A stretch of 64,000 nt of DNA from Eupeodes corollae (lineage: Eukaryota; Arthropoda; Insecta; Diptera; Syrphidae), in the NCBI RefSeq assembly GCF_945859685.1, contig NC_079149.1, forward strand, positions 39,521,136 to 39,585,135. The letters run 5' to 3'. Both the position numbers and the translations under genes were made by a program. Numbering within the stretch: position 1 is the first letter of the stretch; each line of letters starts with the position of its first letter. Below the pieces are notes generated by a model. It saw only the letters and a list, made by a program, of their open reading frames with translations. It was not told the DNA's origin and did no database searches. Below, in pieces: positions 47,293 through 58,351 of this stretch.

Positions 47293-48990
47293 TATAATCA
47301 AATTTTTGAAACTGGAATCATCCCTCAGCAGTTTAAAGATGCTTTGAATTTTCCGATACACAAAAAAGGCAACATCGAAGATCCAGCGAACTATAGAGGA
47401 ATACGCTCCCTGTAAAATCATTACTGTGATTCTACTAAAGCGGCTGAAAACGTGGATATACTCGAATTATCTATTATGTGAGTGTCAAGCTGGATTCAGG
47501 CCGGGTTACTCGACCATCGATCATATATTCGTTCTAAATAGCATTGCTGAGTCTTTTTTGGAAAAAAAATAAACAGTTACACTTTCTTTGTGGGTCTTAA
47601 AGCTGCATTTGACTCAGTTAATCGATAATCGAAACGCATTGATGTTCAAGTTGTTTGGATCCGGGATGTCGTTTAAGTTTGGAAGAGTTATTCAGAACTT
47701 GTACGCAGACACGAGAGCAGCGGTATGGAATGGAAAGCAGGTATCAGAATAGTTTCAGACCGAGTCGGGAGTAAGACAGGGCTGTGCTCTCAGTCCTAGC
47801 TTGTTCGCACTATTTTTGAATGACATCACTGACGCATTGCCAGGAGGTGTTAGATATGCTAGAGAGGTCATTAAAGCCTTACTCTTCGCAGATGACATAG
47901 TCTTGCTGGCAAACGCACAGCAACCCTTACAGCTTATGATAAATCGACTTTCGGAATACTGTAGACGATGAAGCTTGGTAGTGAACCTGTACAAGTCGAA
48001 AGTGATGGTTATCAAGAAAGGTGGAAGAAGGTTAAGCTCAAGTGAACAATTGTACTTCAACAATAAGAACATAGAAAGAGTGAAAGAATACAAATACTTT
48101 GGAGTATATTTTACCAAAAACTTAAGTATGGAAAAACACCTCAACAAAAACTTCTTAAGGCTAAAACCGCGATTAACGTGGCTTGTAAAGTATGTTTTAA
48201 CAAAAAAAAAACATTGCGCATAGCAGTTAATATGAAGTTTTTGAAGCAGTATCCCAATCAATCCTGTTCTGCGCAGCCCAAGTGTGAGGGAGAAGAAATT
48301 TGAGACTGTGGAAAAATCCTGAGATTTTATTTAAAACGAACATACCACCTTCCTTCATGCACCCCAAACTACATTATAGTGTTAGAAACAGGCTTATCCC
48401 TACTCTTCTTAAAAACGTCGAAGCTGGAAGTCGATTACATTCTGAAAGTACTGAATATGCCCAATTGTCTAACAATCGCTTACCATAAAAAGCAGCTTTA
48501 CAAGCGATACAAAGCAAAACAGGATGTGTTAAAGCAGAAGATACAGGTGTAACTTTAAATCTCAGTGAACAGAGTACATCGTTTAAAATCGTCACTAAAC
48601 GTGGTAATTAGGCGTCTGGATGAACATTTTAGAAATGTGTCCACAGGACAGGCATCCAGCTCACTTCATCGGAGGATCTATAGCAGGCTAAATTATAATC
48701 TTAATGAAAAAACTTTTTGCAGGACATAAATATTGTAGAGCAAATCTACAACATGTTTCGACTAAGAGGTGAACTGCTAAACATAAATTACGTTCCACAT
48801 CGCGAAGATCTTCCACTGCGATATTTGCAACATGGCTGAACGAGAGGATATTTTTCATTTTTCCGGAAGGTGTCCAGTCCTGAGAGAAACTAGAAGAAAT
48901 GTACTTGGTAGAGACTTTTTATGCGAAAACGAAACTTAAGCTCTCTTAAATGAAGTAGATGGGTCTAAAATGCTTATATATTGCAAAACA
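47293..48990 (+). pseudogene. LINE RT and C-terminal region, decayed
   Basis: Scattered blocks in all three frames: FPIHKKGNIEDPANYRGI, LKAAFDSVNR, ESGVRQGCALSPSLFALFLN, LLFADDIVLLANAQQPLQL, LYKSKVMVIKKGGRRLSSSE, ERVKEYKYFGVYFTKNLSME and a zinc-knuckle-like FHCDICNMAEREDIFHFSGR near the end. The same family lies on the minus strand at 55680-57180, where the order is clearer. Confidence 0.8.
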
Positions 48991-49187
48991 GCAGTTATTT
49001 ATAGAAGCAGAATTAGAGATGGAAATGTTTAGTTGACACAACCGCAACTTAATTAATTACAAAACTTTAATACAGTTAAAACTTTGTCAATCAGGCAGAC
49101 GACAAAACCATGCTTTAAATATCGTTAATGAAATTGTACAACTAAATGCAAGTAAATAAAAATCTACTTAAAAGTGTCAATGGGTTT
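48991..49187. other. Short unassigned stretch
   Basis: No feature recognised. Confidence 0.3.
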
Positions 49188-49670
49188 CTAGGTTATACTA
49201 TTGGGCTGACAAATATCAATTATCAAGCATACGTCGTCAAGATATTGCAGGTAAGTATCCAGAGTCCATCTAATTCCTCGGTTACCTGTCAAAGCTACCT
49301 GCAGCACATCACTGATCACCAACAACAACAAAACTGGTGGCATTATACATCCCTGACTGACTCCACTTTGAACTTCAAACTCCTTTGAACACCTAAACGA
49401 AGTGACATTTGGACTCATAATAAGGAGCCTCTATATTAGATATGAATTTTTCCGGGTTACCTCTCCTCCACAAAGTAAGCCAGATAAACCCTCTTTTGAC
49501 GCTCTCAAAAGCCTTTGACAATGAACAACAAGTGAAGTGGTGATCGATATTCAACGCACTGCTCTGAAAGCTAAGATCAGGGATAAGGCAGGCGTTGGAC
49601 AAGTTTATTACCTTCGTTTTATTCTTAGTGCTCAATACTTGAAGCTTTCTAAGCTGAAACACTACTTTAT
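49188..49670 (-). pseudogene. LINE RT fragment
   Basis: The minus strand reads KAFESVKRGFIWLTLWRRGN, SKEFEVQSGVSQGCIMPPVL, LLVISDVLQVALTGNRGIRW and YLQYLDDVCLIIDI. These are the RT blocks around SGVRQGCIMSP and the catalytic box, where YADD has become YLDD-like LDDV. Different family from the neighbouring LINEs. Confidence 0.75.
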
Positions 49671-50230
49671 GATGTCAGGAAAAAGCAGCGCTTGTATTTC
49701 GCTAAAAAGCACATGATAAAGAAATCTCTAGAAGAGTAATGTTAAAAAGTCTCGTGGAAAGAAGTTTCTTCTAAATACAATGCCTGCTACTATTCTTATG
49801 ACTTGGAGTGTATGTAGTTGTTAAGTGCGGTAGTTTCCTTGTGTAATATACCTACACATACATATGTTTGGTGAACAATTTAAATACATAAACTAGGTGA
49901 TGGAAGGAAGTGTCCTCTTCTTCTGACGTATAAAATATAATCTAGGGTATCTCAAACATTAAGATGTGAATTGAAAGAAACCTGCAAGCGATAAATGAAA
50001 TGAGGATTTAAAGAAATTTAATATTTTAAAGTTTCTATTTGTTATTAATTTCCTTTATTATTTGTGCAGAAATCAAGTATGACTACTTATCCAAAGTTAT
50101 GTATCTTATTCATAATATGATTTGAGGGCTTAAATATTTCCTAATGAAGTAGTTCCTCATCTCACTTATAAAACAAGTTGCTGAAAAAACGATGAAGTAC
50201 GTCGCATGTAAATGTTCTATTTGACAAAAT
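49671..50230. other. Unassigned stretch before the Helitron
   Basis: AT-rich, no coding match. Confidence 0.3.
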
Positions 50231-50239
50231 TTCAACAAA

Positions 50240-51876
50240 GTTGTCTGTCTGTTACTCAATCAATCGTTAACTACTGAACCAATTTGCATGAAATTTGTAA
50301 TAGAGATATTTTGATACCCGAGAAGGGACATAAGCTACTTTTTAACCCGGGAAAATGACGCATTCCCATGTGGAAATTTAGGTGGTCCGAACTACTGAAC
50401 AGATTTAAATGAAATTTGGTAAGGAGATAGTTTAAGATTTAAGAAAGGACATGATTTACTTTTGAGTTTGGGAAAACAACGCAATCCCGTGCGAAAAATT
50501 ACTTTCCGGGATTTAAAAAATATTCGGATAAACTTGGTATTACGGGAAATTGTAGAAGATTACTTTATAAATTTTACAGGGAAAGATTTTTCTGAATTTG
50601 GGATGGCCAGACCACAGAGAATTGGGGAAGTCAGCAGTGATTTAGTTCGAGAATTAAATTATGATACTTTCGCTCTAGAGTAGAGAATAACAGAGGTTGT
50701 TCCAATTTTAAATTCAGAACAAGAAATTTTTTTTGACATAGTTATACACATTTTCAGCGGAGAAGGTGGTTTGCTATTATTTTATATATGCTCCTGGAGG
50801 CACAGGCTAAACTTTTCTTTTGAATCTATTGTTAGCTTAAATTCGGAAAAGCAATGGAGCTGTTTTAGCAGTAGCTTCTTCAGGAATAGCAGCTATGCTG
50901 CTAAGTGGTGGACGGACAGCGCATCCGGTTCTGAAAGTGCCGTTGAACTTAGCTCACGAGGAAACGCCAGTATGTAATATCAGCAAAAGTAGTGAGCGTG
51001 AAAGAATGTTGCAGAAATGTAAATTGTTGGTTTGGAATGAATGTACAAGTCCCACAAACAAGCAGTTGAAGTACTACATCATACACTGAAAAACATCAAG
51101 AACAAATAAACGAACGTTTGAAAGCATCTATGTTATGGGTACATGTAAAAAAGTTTTGTCTGACTACGAATATGCGCGTTTAGCTACATAATGATTCTCA
51201 AGCAGGACAATATGCCGCTGCTCTTCTAAAAAAAGTACATCTCAGTAGACAACGTTATGGACACGGAGCAAGTAACATCATACCCCATAGAGTTTCTTAA
51301 TTCTTGGGAATTATCAGGGGTGCCTTATCATAAGTTAAGATTAAAGCTTGGTGTTCCACTCCTGTTAATGAGAAATCTTGACACCCCTAAGTTATGTATT
51401 GGTACACGGCTACAGATTATTCACCTAGGACGAAATATTATAAAAGCTATAATCATGACTGGAATAGCAATAGGAATTCCGATAATTCCAACCGATTTGT
51501 CGTTTCAGTTTAAAAGAGTGTAGTTTCTTCTGAGAGCAGCATTTGCAATAACAATAAATAAAGCTCAGGGGCAAACGCTGAAAGTTGCAGGTGTAAATTT
51601 GGACAAAAAAAAAAAAACAGTTTTTAACTTGGACAAATATGTAGCGAGCTCACGAGTCTTAAACCTACAAAATCTTTACGTTCTGGCCAAGGAAGGAAAA
51701 ACGAAAAACGTCGTATATAAAAATGTATTGCAGTAAATTATCTTCTTCTTAAAATGTATTAAGCTAACCTATGGTAATCATACGTATTACGTACAACAAA
51801 AGTACAGCTCAGGTTCTTTCATACTACTATCCAAAAAAAACTGTCTAATGCGGACGAAGTCGCGGGTAAAAGCTAG
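50240..51876 (+). mobile_element. Helitron with decayed Pif1-like helicase and intact 3' terminus
   Basis: The 3' end is the typical insect Helitron end: a short hairpin (cggacgaagtcgcggg) followed by CTAG at 51873-51876 and a T. The left boundary is uncertain. The leader carries two diverged copies of a stretch starting aactactgaac.(a/g)attt (about 50270 and 50392), a common Helitron leader feature. The helicase gene follows at 50500-51735. The Rep domain is missing. Confidence 0.85.
50490..51735 (+). pseudogene. Helitron Pif1-like helicase, C-terminal part
   Basis: Blocks in order: ERITEVVPILNSEQEIFF-like region, IYAPGGTG then a stop (Walker A, with the catalytic lysine codon read as TAA at 50808-50810), FLLN, GAVLAVASSGIAAMLLSGGR, HPVLKVPLNLAHEE, CKLLVWNEC (the Walker B DE read as NE), YPIEFLNSWELSGVPYHKLR, GVPLLLMRNLDTPKLCIGTR, PIIPTDLSFQFKR, AFAITINKAQGQTLKVAGVN and a C-terminal YVASSRVLNLQNLYVLA. 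Roughly 100 codons between the Walker B region and YPIEF are lost. It is plainly inactive. Confidence 0.88.
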
Positions 51877-51889
51877 TATTAAATAAATG

Positions 51890-52390
51890 GTATTCTTTAA
51901 TGAACATATAACTTTGAATTTACTTTGTTCGAAAAATGATCCTTTCTGAATTATGACTGAAATTCGATTTCTAATATGGAGGTCCAACTTTTGGGGACCT
52001 TTTCCAACATTTGTGGCCTTATATTGGCAATAGCAAAGTGCATTTTTTCTTAAAAGTCATTAGTTTCGGATCTGTAGGCTTTGTATAGGGACTTCACATA
52101 TTCCAAAAAAAAAAATAGTCAAGCGGCGTTAAATTGCAAAATCTTGGAAGGAAATTCATGGCTTCGTTATTTTGAACTATGCGGTGACGTGTTACACGAG
52201 TTGTGGGACATGTGCGCCGCGCCACCGCCTTTTCCTCTTGCTGAAACCACAGCTCCTGCTCATCTTGATTGTTCAATTGATGAATAAAAAGCCAGTAATC
52301 ATGACGCTAATAGCGGTCAGTATTGAGCGTAAAGTTTTTAAAGAATTACGGGCGAATTATTTTACCAACTCATAAAGCACAGTGTCATTA
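51890..52390 (-). pseudogene. rosa-like mariner transposase 3' half
   Basis: The minus strand reads QELWFQQEEKAVARR, NEAMNFLPRFCNLTPLDYFF and then, after a frame change, IANIRPQMLEKVPKSWTSIL. These are the second and third catalytic blocks and the C-terminus of a DD41D mariner; the second aspartate has become glutamate (QQEE). Confidence 0.75.
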
Positions 52391-53168
52391 GGATTATTTT
52401 CTCAGTTCATGTTTAAATGTCAAACCAAAATAAAAATAAATCACTTGACAGCTGACAAAATGGTAGACACCTAAAAAAATGTTGCCAACACAAACAAAAA
52501 TACCGAAAAGACTTATTCTTTTTAAAAACAAGGTATTTGAGATAACACAGAAAACAAACCTTAAACAAATTAGAGTATACGCCTTAAATATATCTTTAAT
52601 CTATTTGACTGTTTTTCACCTAATAGATTAATTGTATGAAAAACAAGACCACTTTTTCAAAGACTACTAACATTTTGAAGTAATATTTGATACACGTGTA
52701 CTTTAGCCCCTCTTTTAGGCCTAATTTTGTATTCCTATGCAAATTTACTTTTAAAGAAGTCCTAAAAACGTTGAAGAGAACATTCCACCTAAGTTCTTTT
52801 TTTTAGAATTTTTAAAAAACTCAAAATTATTACAAAAAATTATGTTGGTTTTACCCCTTTTACCATAAACGACCGAAAACAATAATTTTTAAACGAATAA
52901 CATACCGAATTGATAGTTGCACGTCTCTAAAATGAAACGATTGCAAGGAAACTACACGCAATTGCTTTGGAAGTGCTTTGAACACGAATAGCTTTTGTTG
53001 GATAAGAAAGAAGAAGCACTACCCGACTTTTGAGCCACCACCATTTTTTGAATATTTCCTTACTCCACATTCGACACTAGTCTTTTGTTGTCCAAATGCC
53101 AATATATCTGGATTCCAATGTGTGAAAACACCTTTATGGCAGCTTCTATATCCTGGTCTGGTATATTA
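52391..53168. other. Unassigned stretch
   Basis: The 66-codon + strand ORF at 52978-53178 has no family resemblance. Nothing else seen. Confidence 0.3.
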
Positions 53169-53170
53169 TA

Positions 53171-54443
53171 AAGGGTGATTTGACAGATCACGCGGGATTT
53201 CAGACATGGTGTCGAAGAGTAAGATGCTCAGTATGCTTTGACATTTCATCATGAATAGACTTACTGACGAGCAACGCTTGCAAATCATTGAATTTTATTA
53301 CCAAAATCAGTGTTCGGTTCGAAATGTGTTTCGCGCTTTACGTCCGATTTATGGTCTACATAATCGACCAAGTGAGCAAATAATTAATGCGATTGTGACC
53401 AAGTTTCGCACTCAGTTTACTTTATTGGACATTAAACCAACCACACGAATGCGTGCAGTGCGTACAGAAGAGAATATTGCGTCTGTTTCTGAGAGTGTTG
53501 CTGAAGACCGTGAAATGTCGATTCGTCGCCGTGCGCAGCAATTGGGTTTGTGTTATTCGACCACATGGAAGATTTTACGCAAAGATCTTGGTGTAAAACC
53601 GTATAAAATACAGCTCGTGCAAGAACTGAAGCCGAACGATCTGCCACAACGTCGAATTTTCAGTGAATGGGCCCTAGAAAAGTTGGCAGAAAATCCGCTT
53701 TTTTATCGACAAATTTTGTTCAGCGATGAGGCTCATTTCTGGTTGAATGGCTACGTAAATAAGCAAAATTGCCGCATTTGGAGTGAAGAGCAACCAGAAG
53801 CCGTTCAAGAACTGCCCATGCATCCCGAAAAATGCACTGTTTGGTGTGGTTTGTACGCTGGTGGAATCATTGGACCGTATTTTTTCAAAGATGCTGTTGG
53901 ACGCAACGTTACGGTGAATGGCGATCGCTATCGTTCAATGCTAATAAACTTTTTGTTGCCCAAAATGGAAGAACTGAACTTGGTTGACATGTGGTTTCAA
54001 CAAGATGGCGCTACATGCCACACAGCTCGCGATTCTATGGCCATTTTGAGGGAAAACTTCGGAGAACAATTCATCTCAAGGAATGGACCGGTAAGTTGGC
54101 CACCAAGATCATGCGATTTGACGCCTTTAGACTATTTTTTGTGGGGCTACGTCAAGTCTAAAGTCTACACAAATAAGCCAGCAACTATTCCAGCTTTGGA
54201 AGACAACATTTCCGAAGAAATTCGGGCTATTCCGGCCGAAATGCTCGAAAAAGTTACCCAAAATTGGACTTTCCGAATGGACCACCTAAGACGCAGCCGC
54301 GGTCAACATTTAAATGAAATTATCTTCAAAAAGTAAATGTCATGGACCAATCTAACGTTTCAAATAAAGAATCGATGAGATTTTGCAAATTGTATGCGTT
54401 TTTTTTAAAAAAAAAGTTCTCAAGCTCTTAAAAAATCACCGTT
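53171..54443 (+). mobile_element. rosa-like DD41D mariner with complete transposase ORF
   Basis: Bounded by AAGGGTGATTT at the left and the inverse of AACGGTGATTT at the right, with TA at 53169-53170 and 54444-54445. Total 1273 bp. The terminal repeats are short (11 bases, one mismatch) and the sequences diverge just inside. It contains one uninterrupted gene (53251-54336). It lies in gp210 intron 21, in the same direction as the host gene. Confidence 0.93.
53251..54336 (+). CDS. Mariner transposase, DD41D (rosa-like), intact
   Basis: 361 codons, ATG to TAA, no internal stop. Residues 1-115 form the paired helix-turn-helix DNA-binding region (RLTDEQRLQIIEFYYQN; SIRRRAQQLGLCYSTTWKIL). The catalytic core follows with D159 (ILFSDEAHFWLNGYVNKQN), D252 (MWFQQDGATCHTARD) and D294 (SCDLTPLDYFLWGY). 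There are 92 residues between the first two and 41 between the last two, which defines DD41D. The family cuts and pastes its own element at TA sites in the nucleus. All three catalytic residues are present, so activity is possible; whether it is expressed cannot be told. Confidence 0.93.
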   Translation: MNRLTDEQRLQIIEFYYQNQCSVRNVFRALRPIYGLHNRPSEQIINAIVTKFRTQFTLLDIKPTTRMRAVRTEENIASVSESVAEDREMSIRRRAQQLGLCYSTTWKILRKDLGVKPYKIQLVQELKPNDLPQRRIFSEWALEKLAENPLFYRQILFSDEAHFWLNGYVNKQNCRIWSEEQPEAVQELPMHPEKCTVWCGLYAGGIIGPYFFKDAVGRNVTVNGDRYRSMLINFLLPKMEELNLVDMWFQQDGATCHTARDSMAILRENFGEQFISRNGPVSWPPRSCDLTPLDYFLWGYVKSKVYTNKPATIPALEDNISEEIRAIPAEMLEKVTQNWTFRMDHLRRSRGQHLNEIIFKK

Positions 54444-54445
54444 TA

Positions 54446-55275
54446 TGAACATTTCCAATATCGAAGCAAAATCAGCTAACGACCGAGACACAATAAGGTT
54501 TGAATTCGTTACACCAGGATTCAAAAACCATAGAGAAGAGAGTTTTAACCCTTAGCTAAGATTTAAGCTGTTTACCTTACTCTTGCCTTCACCTTGTTGA
54601 ACTTTACTCGCCAAAATGTGTTATACTATTGGTACAATGTTTTGAAGTTAAGATGTTACAGTTCAACTGACATCTTAAATGGATAACACTATTGTCACCT
54701 TTGAGCTTTTTTAAAACTTTTAAAACCTATAAAAACAACAAAATTAAAATGGTTAAATCCTCATAACACAGAAACTTAGCTTCGAATTAAAATAGAAACT
54801 TTGATTTAAACTTTCTCGTTTTAATATTAAAATTTAATCAAAAACAAAATAAACGAACAACAAGAATGAAAAAAAAAAAAAAACAAATTAAAAACTCTAT
54901 ATACAAGTCAAACACGTTAACTGCTTCTTCATTTAACCAAAGTCGATCCACTTTCTTAAAGAAAACATAAACAAAAACAACAACAACAACTCCAACTCCA
55001 ACTACACCACCTCGAAAAGTTTTTTTTTTTTTTTTAAATAAAAAGAAAAAGATAAATAAAAACACACCATCATGAGCTCAAAACTACATAGTGTATAATA
55101 TAAACGAAATAATAAAAAGAAAACAGAATAAAAACTATAAGAAAATACTAATTTCCTTTTGGAAAACTGAGAAAGTTTTAGTTTTCTAAAGTTTCATGTA
55201 AAAGAGAACCAACCATTCACTCACTTACTCACTTGTATTCATATTCACACATATCCACTTACGTATGTACGAAAG
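54446..55275. other. Unassigned AT-rich stretch
   Basis: Poly-A/T runs at 54869-54884 and 55020-55036 give a spurious minus-strand phenylalanine/lysine ORF. No gene seen. Confidence 0.35.
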
Positions 55276-55277
55276 TA

Positions 55278-55300
55278 CAGTGATGGACAAAACAATAAAA
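55278..55300 (+). repeat. Tc1-type terminal inverted repeat, left end
   Basis: CAGTGATGGACAAAACAATA preceded by TA. It is the inverse of the Tc1 end at 16170-16191 and nearly the inverse of the end at 61598-61620. No Tc1 gene follows directly. Confidence 0.7.
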
Positions 55301-55679
55301 CTACTTGTTATGTGTTTAGAGTTTGTTGTTTTAATATATAGTTAGTTAGTTTATATAACTTTTTATTTAACTTGATTAATACAATGTAATATAATATTAT
55401 TATGTTTTTTTTTTTTTAGCAGAAAGTCTTAAGGTTATGGCAGTAAGCCGTCTACCAAAATGACATTTTTTTGTATTGATAAACATTATTAATTATACAA
55501 ATAAGTAACTTGAATCAAAATTAATGCAATTAAAATAAACTTTAAGTTAACATGTATTTTATAACTAAAAATCTCCTTCTCTTATTCGATTTCTATATTC
55601 CAAAGCACTTTTAGTATATCTAGAAACTGGTTCCCATCCTCTCTCACCATTCAAAATACTCATTATATCGTCTTTTGGT
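55301..55679. other. Unassigned AT-rich stretch
   Basis: No coding match; may be interior of the Tc1-type element whose end is at 55278, or 3' UTR of the adjacent minus-strand LINE. Confidence 0.3.
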
Positions 55680-57180
55680 ATAGTATTTAATTTACTCTAA
55701 AATAGATCCTTCGAATTTTATTAAGCATCGGACACACAGAAATGAAATGAAAAATATCCTCTCTCTCAGCGCGGTTGCAGATATCACATAAGATTGGTAG
55801 TTCGGGTCGATGTGGTACGTAATTTAGCGGGATTAGTTCACCTCTTAGCATAAAGATTGTTCTTATCATCTCAGTTTTATTCTTATCCAGAAAGAAAGTG
55901 TTTTCTTGAAGATCATATTTCACATTACTGTAGTACATTCTGTGTTGGGAAGACTGTGCCTCATTCTTGTATTTGTTGTATAGATATTTTCCAGCCTTTT
56001 CCAGAATGTGTTCAAATTTCACCCTCAGTGAAGAGGCTCCCTCAGCAATCAGCAAGTTCTTGCCACTCCTGAATGCAGTGTGAGTTATTTGTTATCATGT
56101 GCTTTAGAATGATCTTTGGTAGGCGGTGCTCTTCCATTTCCATCACTTTAAGTACATATTTGAAGTGTAACCTCAACGTTACTAAGATTAGGGGTGGGCA
56201 ACCTGTCTCCAGATGAATCATGTAGTTAGGGGTGCTATTAGGTAATCCAAAAATTGGTTTAATGCAGTAACGTTGGAATTTTTCTACTGGCTCAAAATAG
56301 GTATGTCCCCAAATTTGTGCAGCATACAAAAGAATCGACTGAGCTGTAGCTTGAATGACTTTTTGCTTAGAGCTATGGGATACAAATTTGTTTTGGATGC
56401 AGGGACGCCAGACTGAACTAGTAGCCCGTTTAGCTTCTGATAATTTAACTTTAAGGTGTTTTTCCATATTCAGGTTAGCTGTTATCAGAACTCCAAGATA
56501 CTTATATTCTCTTATAACTTCGATAGATTGCCCTTGGAAGGTCCATGCTTCGTTTCTCGAGAATCTGCCTCCAACTTTTCTGAATACGAGAATTTTTCAA
56601 GATTCACAGATAAATTCCAGGCTTTACTATACTTTTCAAGTCTGTTGATCATAAGTTGCAAACTTGTAACTGAACTAGCAAGAAAAACAATATCGTCAGC
56701 ATACATAAGTCCTGGAATCATAGTGCCGATAACCTCAACTCCACCACCAATACCATCTGTTATATCATTTATAAACAATATGAAAAGAAGTGCGTTTAAG
56801 ATGCAGCCTTGCTTCACACCCATCGTAGTTTCAAAATCATCAGATAAACCTTCTCCATCCCATACCGCAACTTTATTATTTGCGTATAAAGTTCTTATGA
56901 TTATATATCTTGTTCTTATGATTATATATGTATCTTGTAAAAGAGTGCCTCGCGTGGGACAGAGTCAAAAGCTGATTTGAAGTCCACAAATATGGCATAA
57001 AGTTTCTTATGTTTTTGTTTGTACATTTGAGCAATATTTATCAAAGTGAAAACTTGATCAACTGTAGAGTAATCTTCTCTAAATCCAGCTTGGAACTCGT
57101 GTAAAATGTTATTATTTCTGATCCAGTCTTTAAGTCTCTTGTAAATTAGTTTACAGGTTGTATTGAGAAATGAAATTCCT
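55680..57180 (-). mobile_element. LINE pol 3' two-thirds, decayed
   Basis: Minus-strand order: AGFREDYSTVDQVFTLINIA, AIFVDFKSAFDSVPREALFY, MGVKQGCILNALLFILFIND, LMYADDIVFLASSVTSLQLM, VIREYKYLGVLITANLNMEK, IWGHTYFEPVEKFQRYC and IGDI-like CDICNRAEREDIFHFISVCP (a CxxC...H...C motif). The YADD box is intact. Frameshifts occur near 56500, 56830-56930 and 56050. It is the same family as the LINE at 45880-48990, in opposite orientation. Confidence 0.85.
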
Positions 57181-58351
57181 CTGTTTTAATATATATAAAT
57201 TACGTGTCTCGATGGACTCCCAAACTACTAAACCGATTTTAATCAAATTTGTAAACCGTGTGCAGTTTGATCCAACTTGAAAGATAGGAAAACTTACACC
57301 TCTCAGTTTATGAGCGCAATATTATTTTATTGTAAATTATTTGTCTATTATTTGACAGTCACAATTATCTGATAGCTCCAAGAGGGTCTAAGTAGGAGTA
57401 AGTATTCAATAGATGCCGCTATGTCAAACTTCCAAACGTTTCATACAAGCATAAGAAGAGCATAACCACACATGTTATTGAGGCTTAAGTATATGGTAAA
57501 TTTATACAGCGAAAATACAGTGAATTTTACTTTTTCAATATGTAAAATAAAAAAGAATGGACAAATAGCTGCATTGTTGCGGAAGAGTTTAATTATAATT
57601 TGGGATATATATCGAAGAATTCCATAGAACTATGCAAGATTTAGACGTAAATGATAAACTTTTCAGTAGTGCTCTCTTACTTTTGTGTAGTGATTTCTGC
57701 CAGACCTTACCAGTTATACCTCGCTCTAGACTCAAGGCCAAGCAATGTCCAATTTTGGTTTGATTTGGAAAATCCATGTTTTTCTTATGCGCAGATATGT
57801 GCTAGATGTTCACGTGTAGAAAAACCGTCGAACCTATTTGCGTCAGCAAAATACAGTTTAACCAGAAATATTGTACACCGATTATTGCTTAAATAAATTC
57901 AAATTAAAAGTATTTATAATACAAAATAATAAATATTATTGTTAGAAGATCTTAAACTATCCGACTTACCTACATCATTTTTAAGTTTAACTGTCACATG
58001 ATATTTTCTAAAAACTTTGTAATATACTCATTTCTTACAAACTTGAATAAAAATAATAATTTACTTAAAATTTAATTCTTTTGTATTGATTTTTGCGTTT
58101 CATCAACTGTTCGAAAATTTTGATCTATTGTGTTCAAAGTCCTTCCCCTTCAAATCCCAAACTATTTCATTTTTATATCAGCTTTAACGTTTCCGTCTTC
58201 GCTAGTAAATAATAATTGAAAATGGCATCTACTTAAAAAAGCCTGGTGGTGGCCATGTCTGATGTTCTCCTAGCGTTCTGCTTATATAGTTTACAACAAT
58301 GTAATATGACAAAAAACGTAAGCCAGAGCAACGCGTGACAGGGTCAGCTAG
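57178..58351 (+). mobile_element. Non-autonomous Helitron
   Basis: The 5' part carries the widespread insect Helitron leader (tatatataaat, then gactcccaaactactaaacc and tttgatccaactt). The 3' end has a GC-rich stem (agcaacgcgtgacaggg) and CTAG at 58348-58351 followed by T. No helicase is present. The 5' terminal TC is uncertain (TCTG at 57179-57182). It abuts the LINE RT at 57180, which is cut off there. Confidence 0.75.

Noticed and set aside
54838..55065. Minus-strand ORF rich in Phe and Lys
   Set aside because: It is produced by poly-A/T runs and simple triplet repeats.
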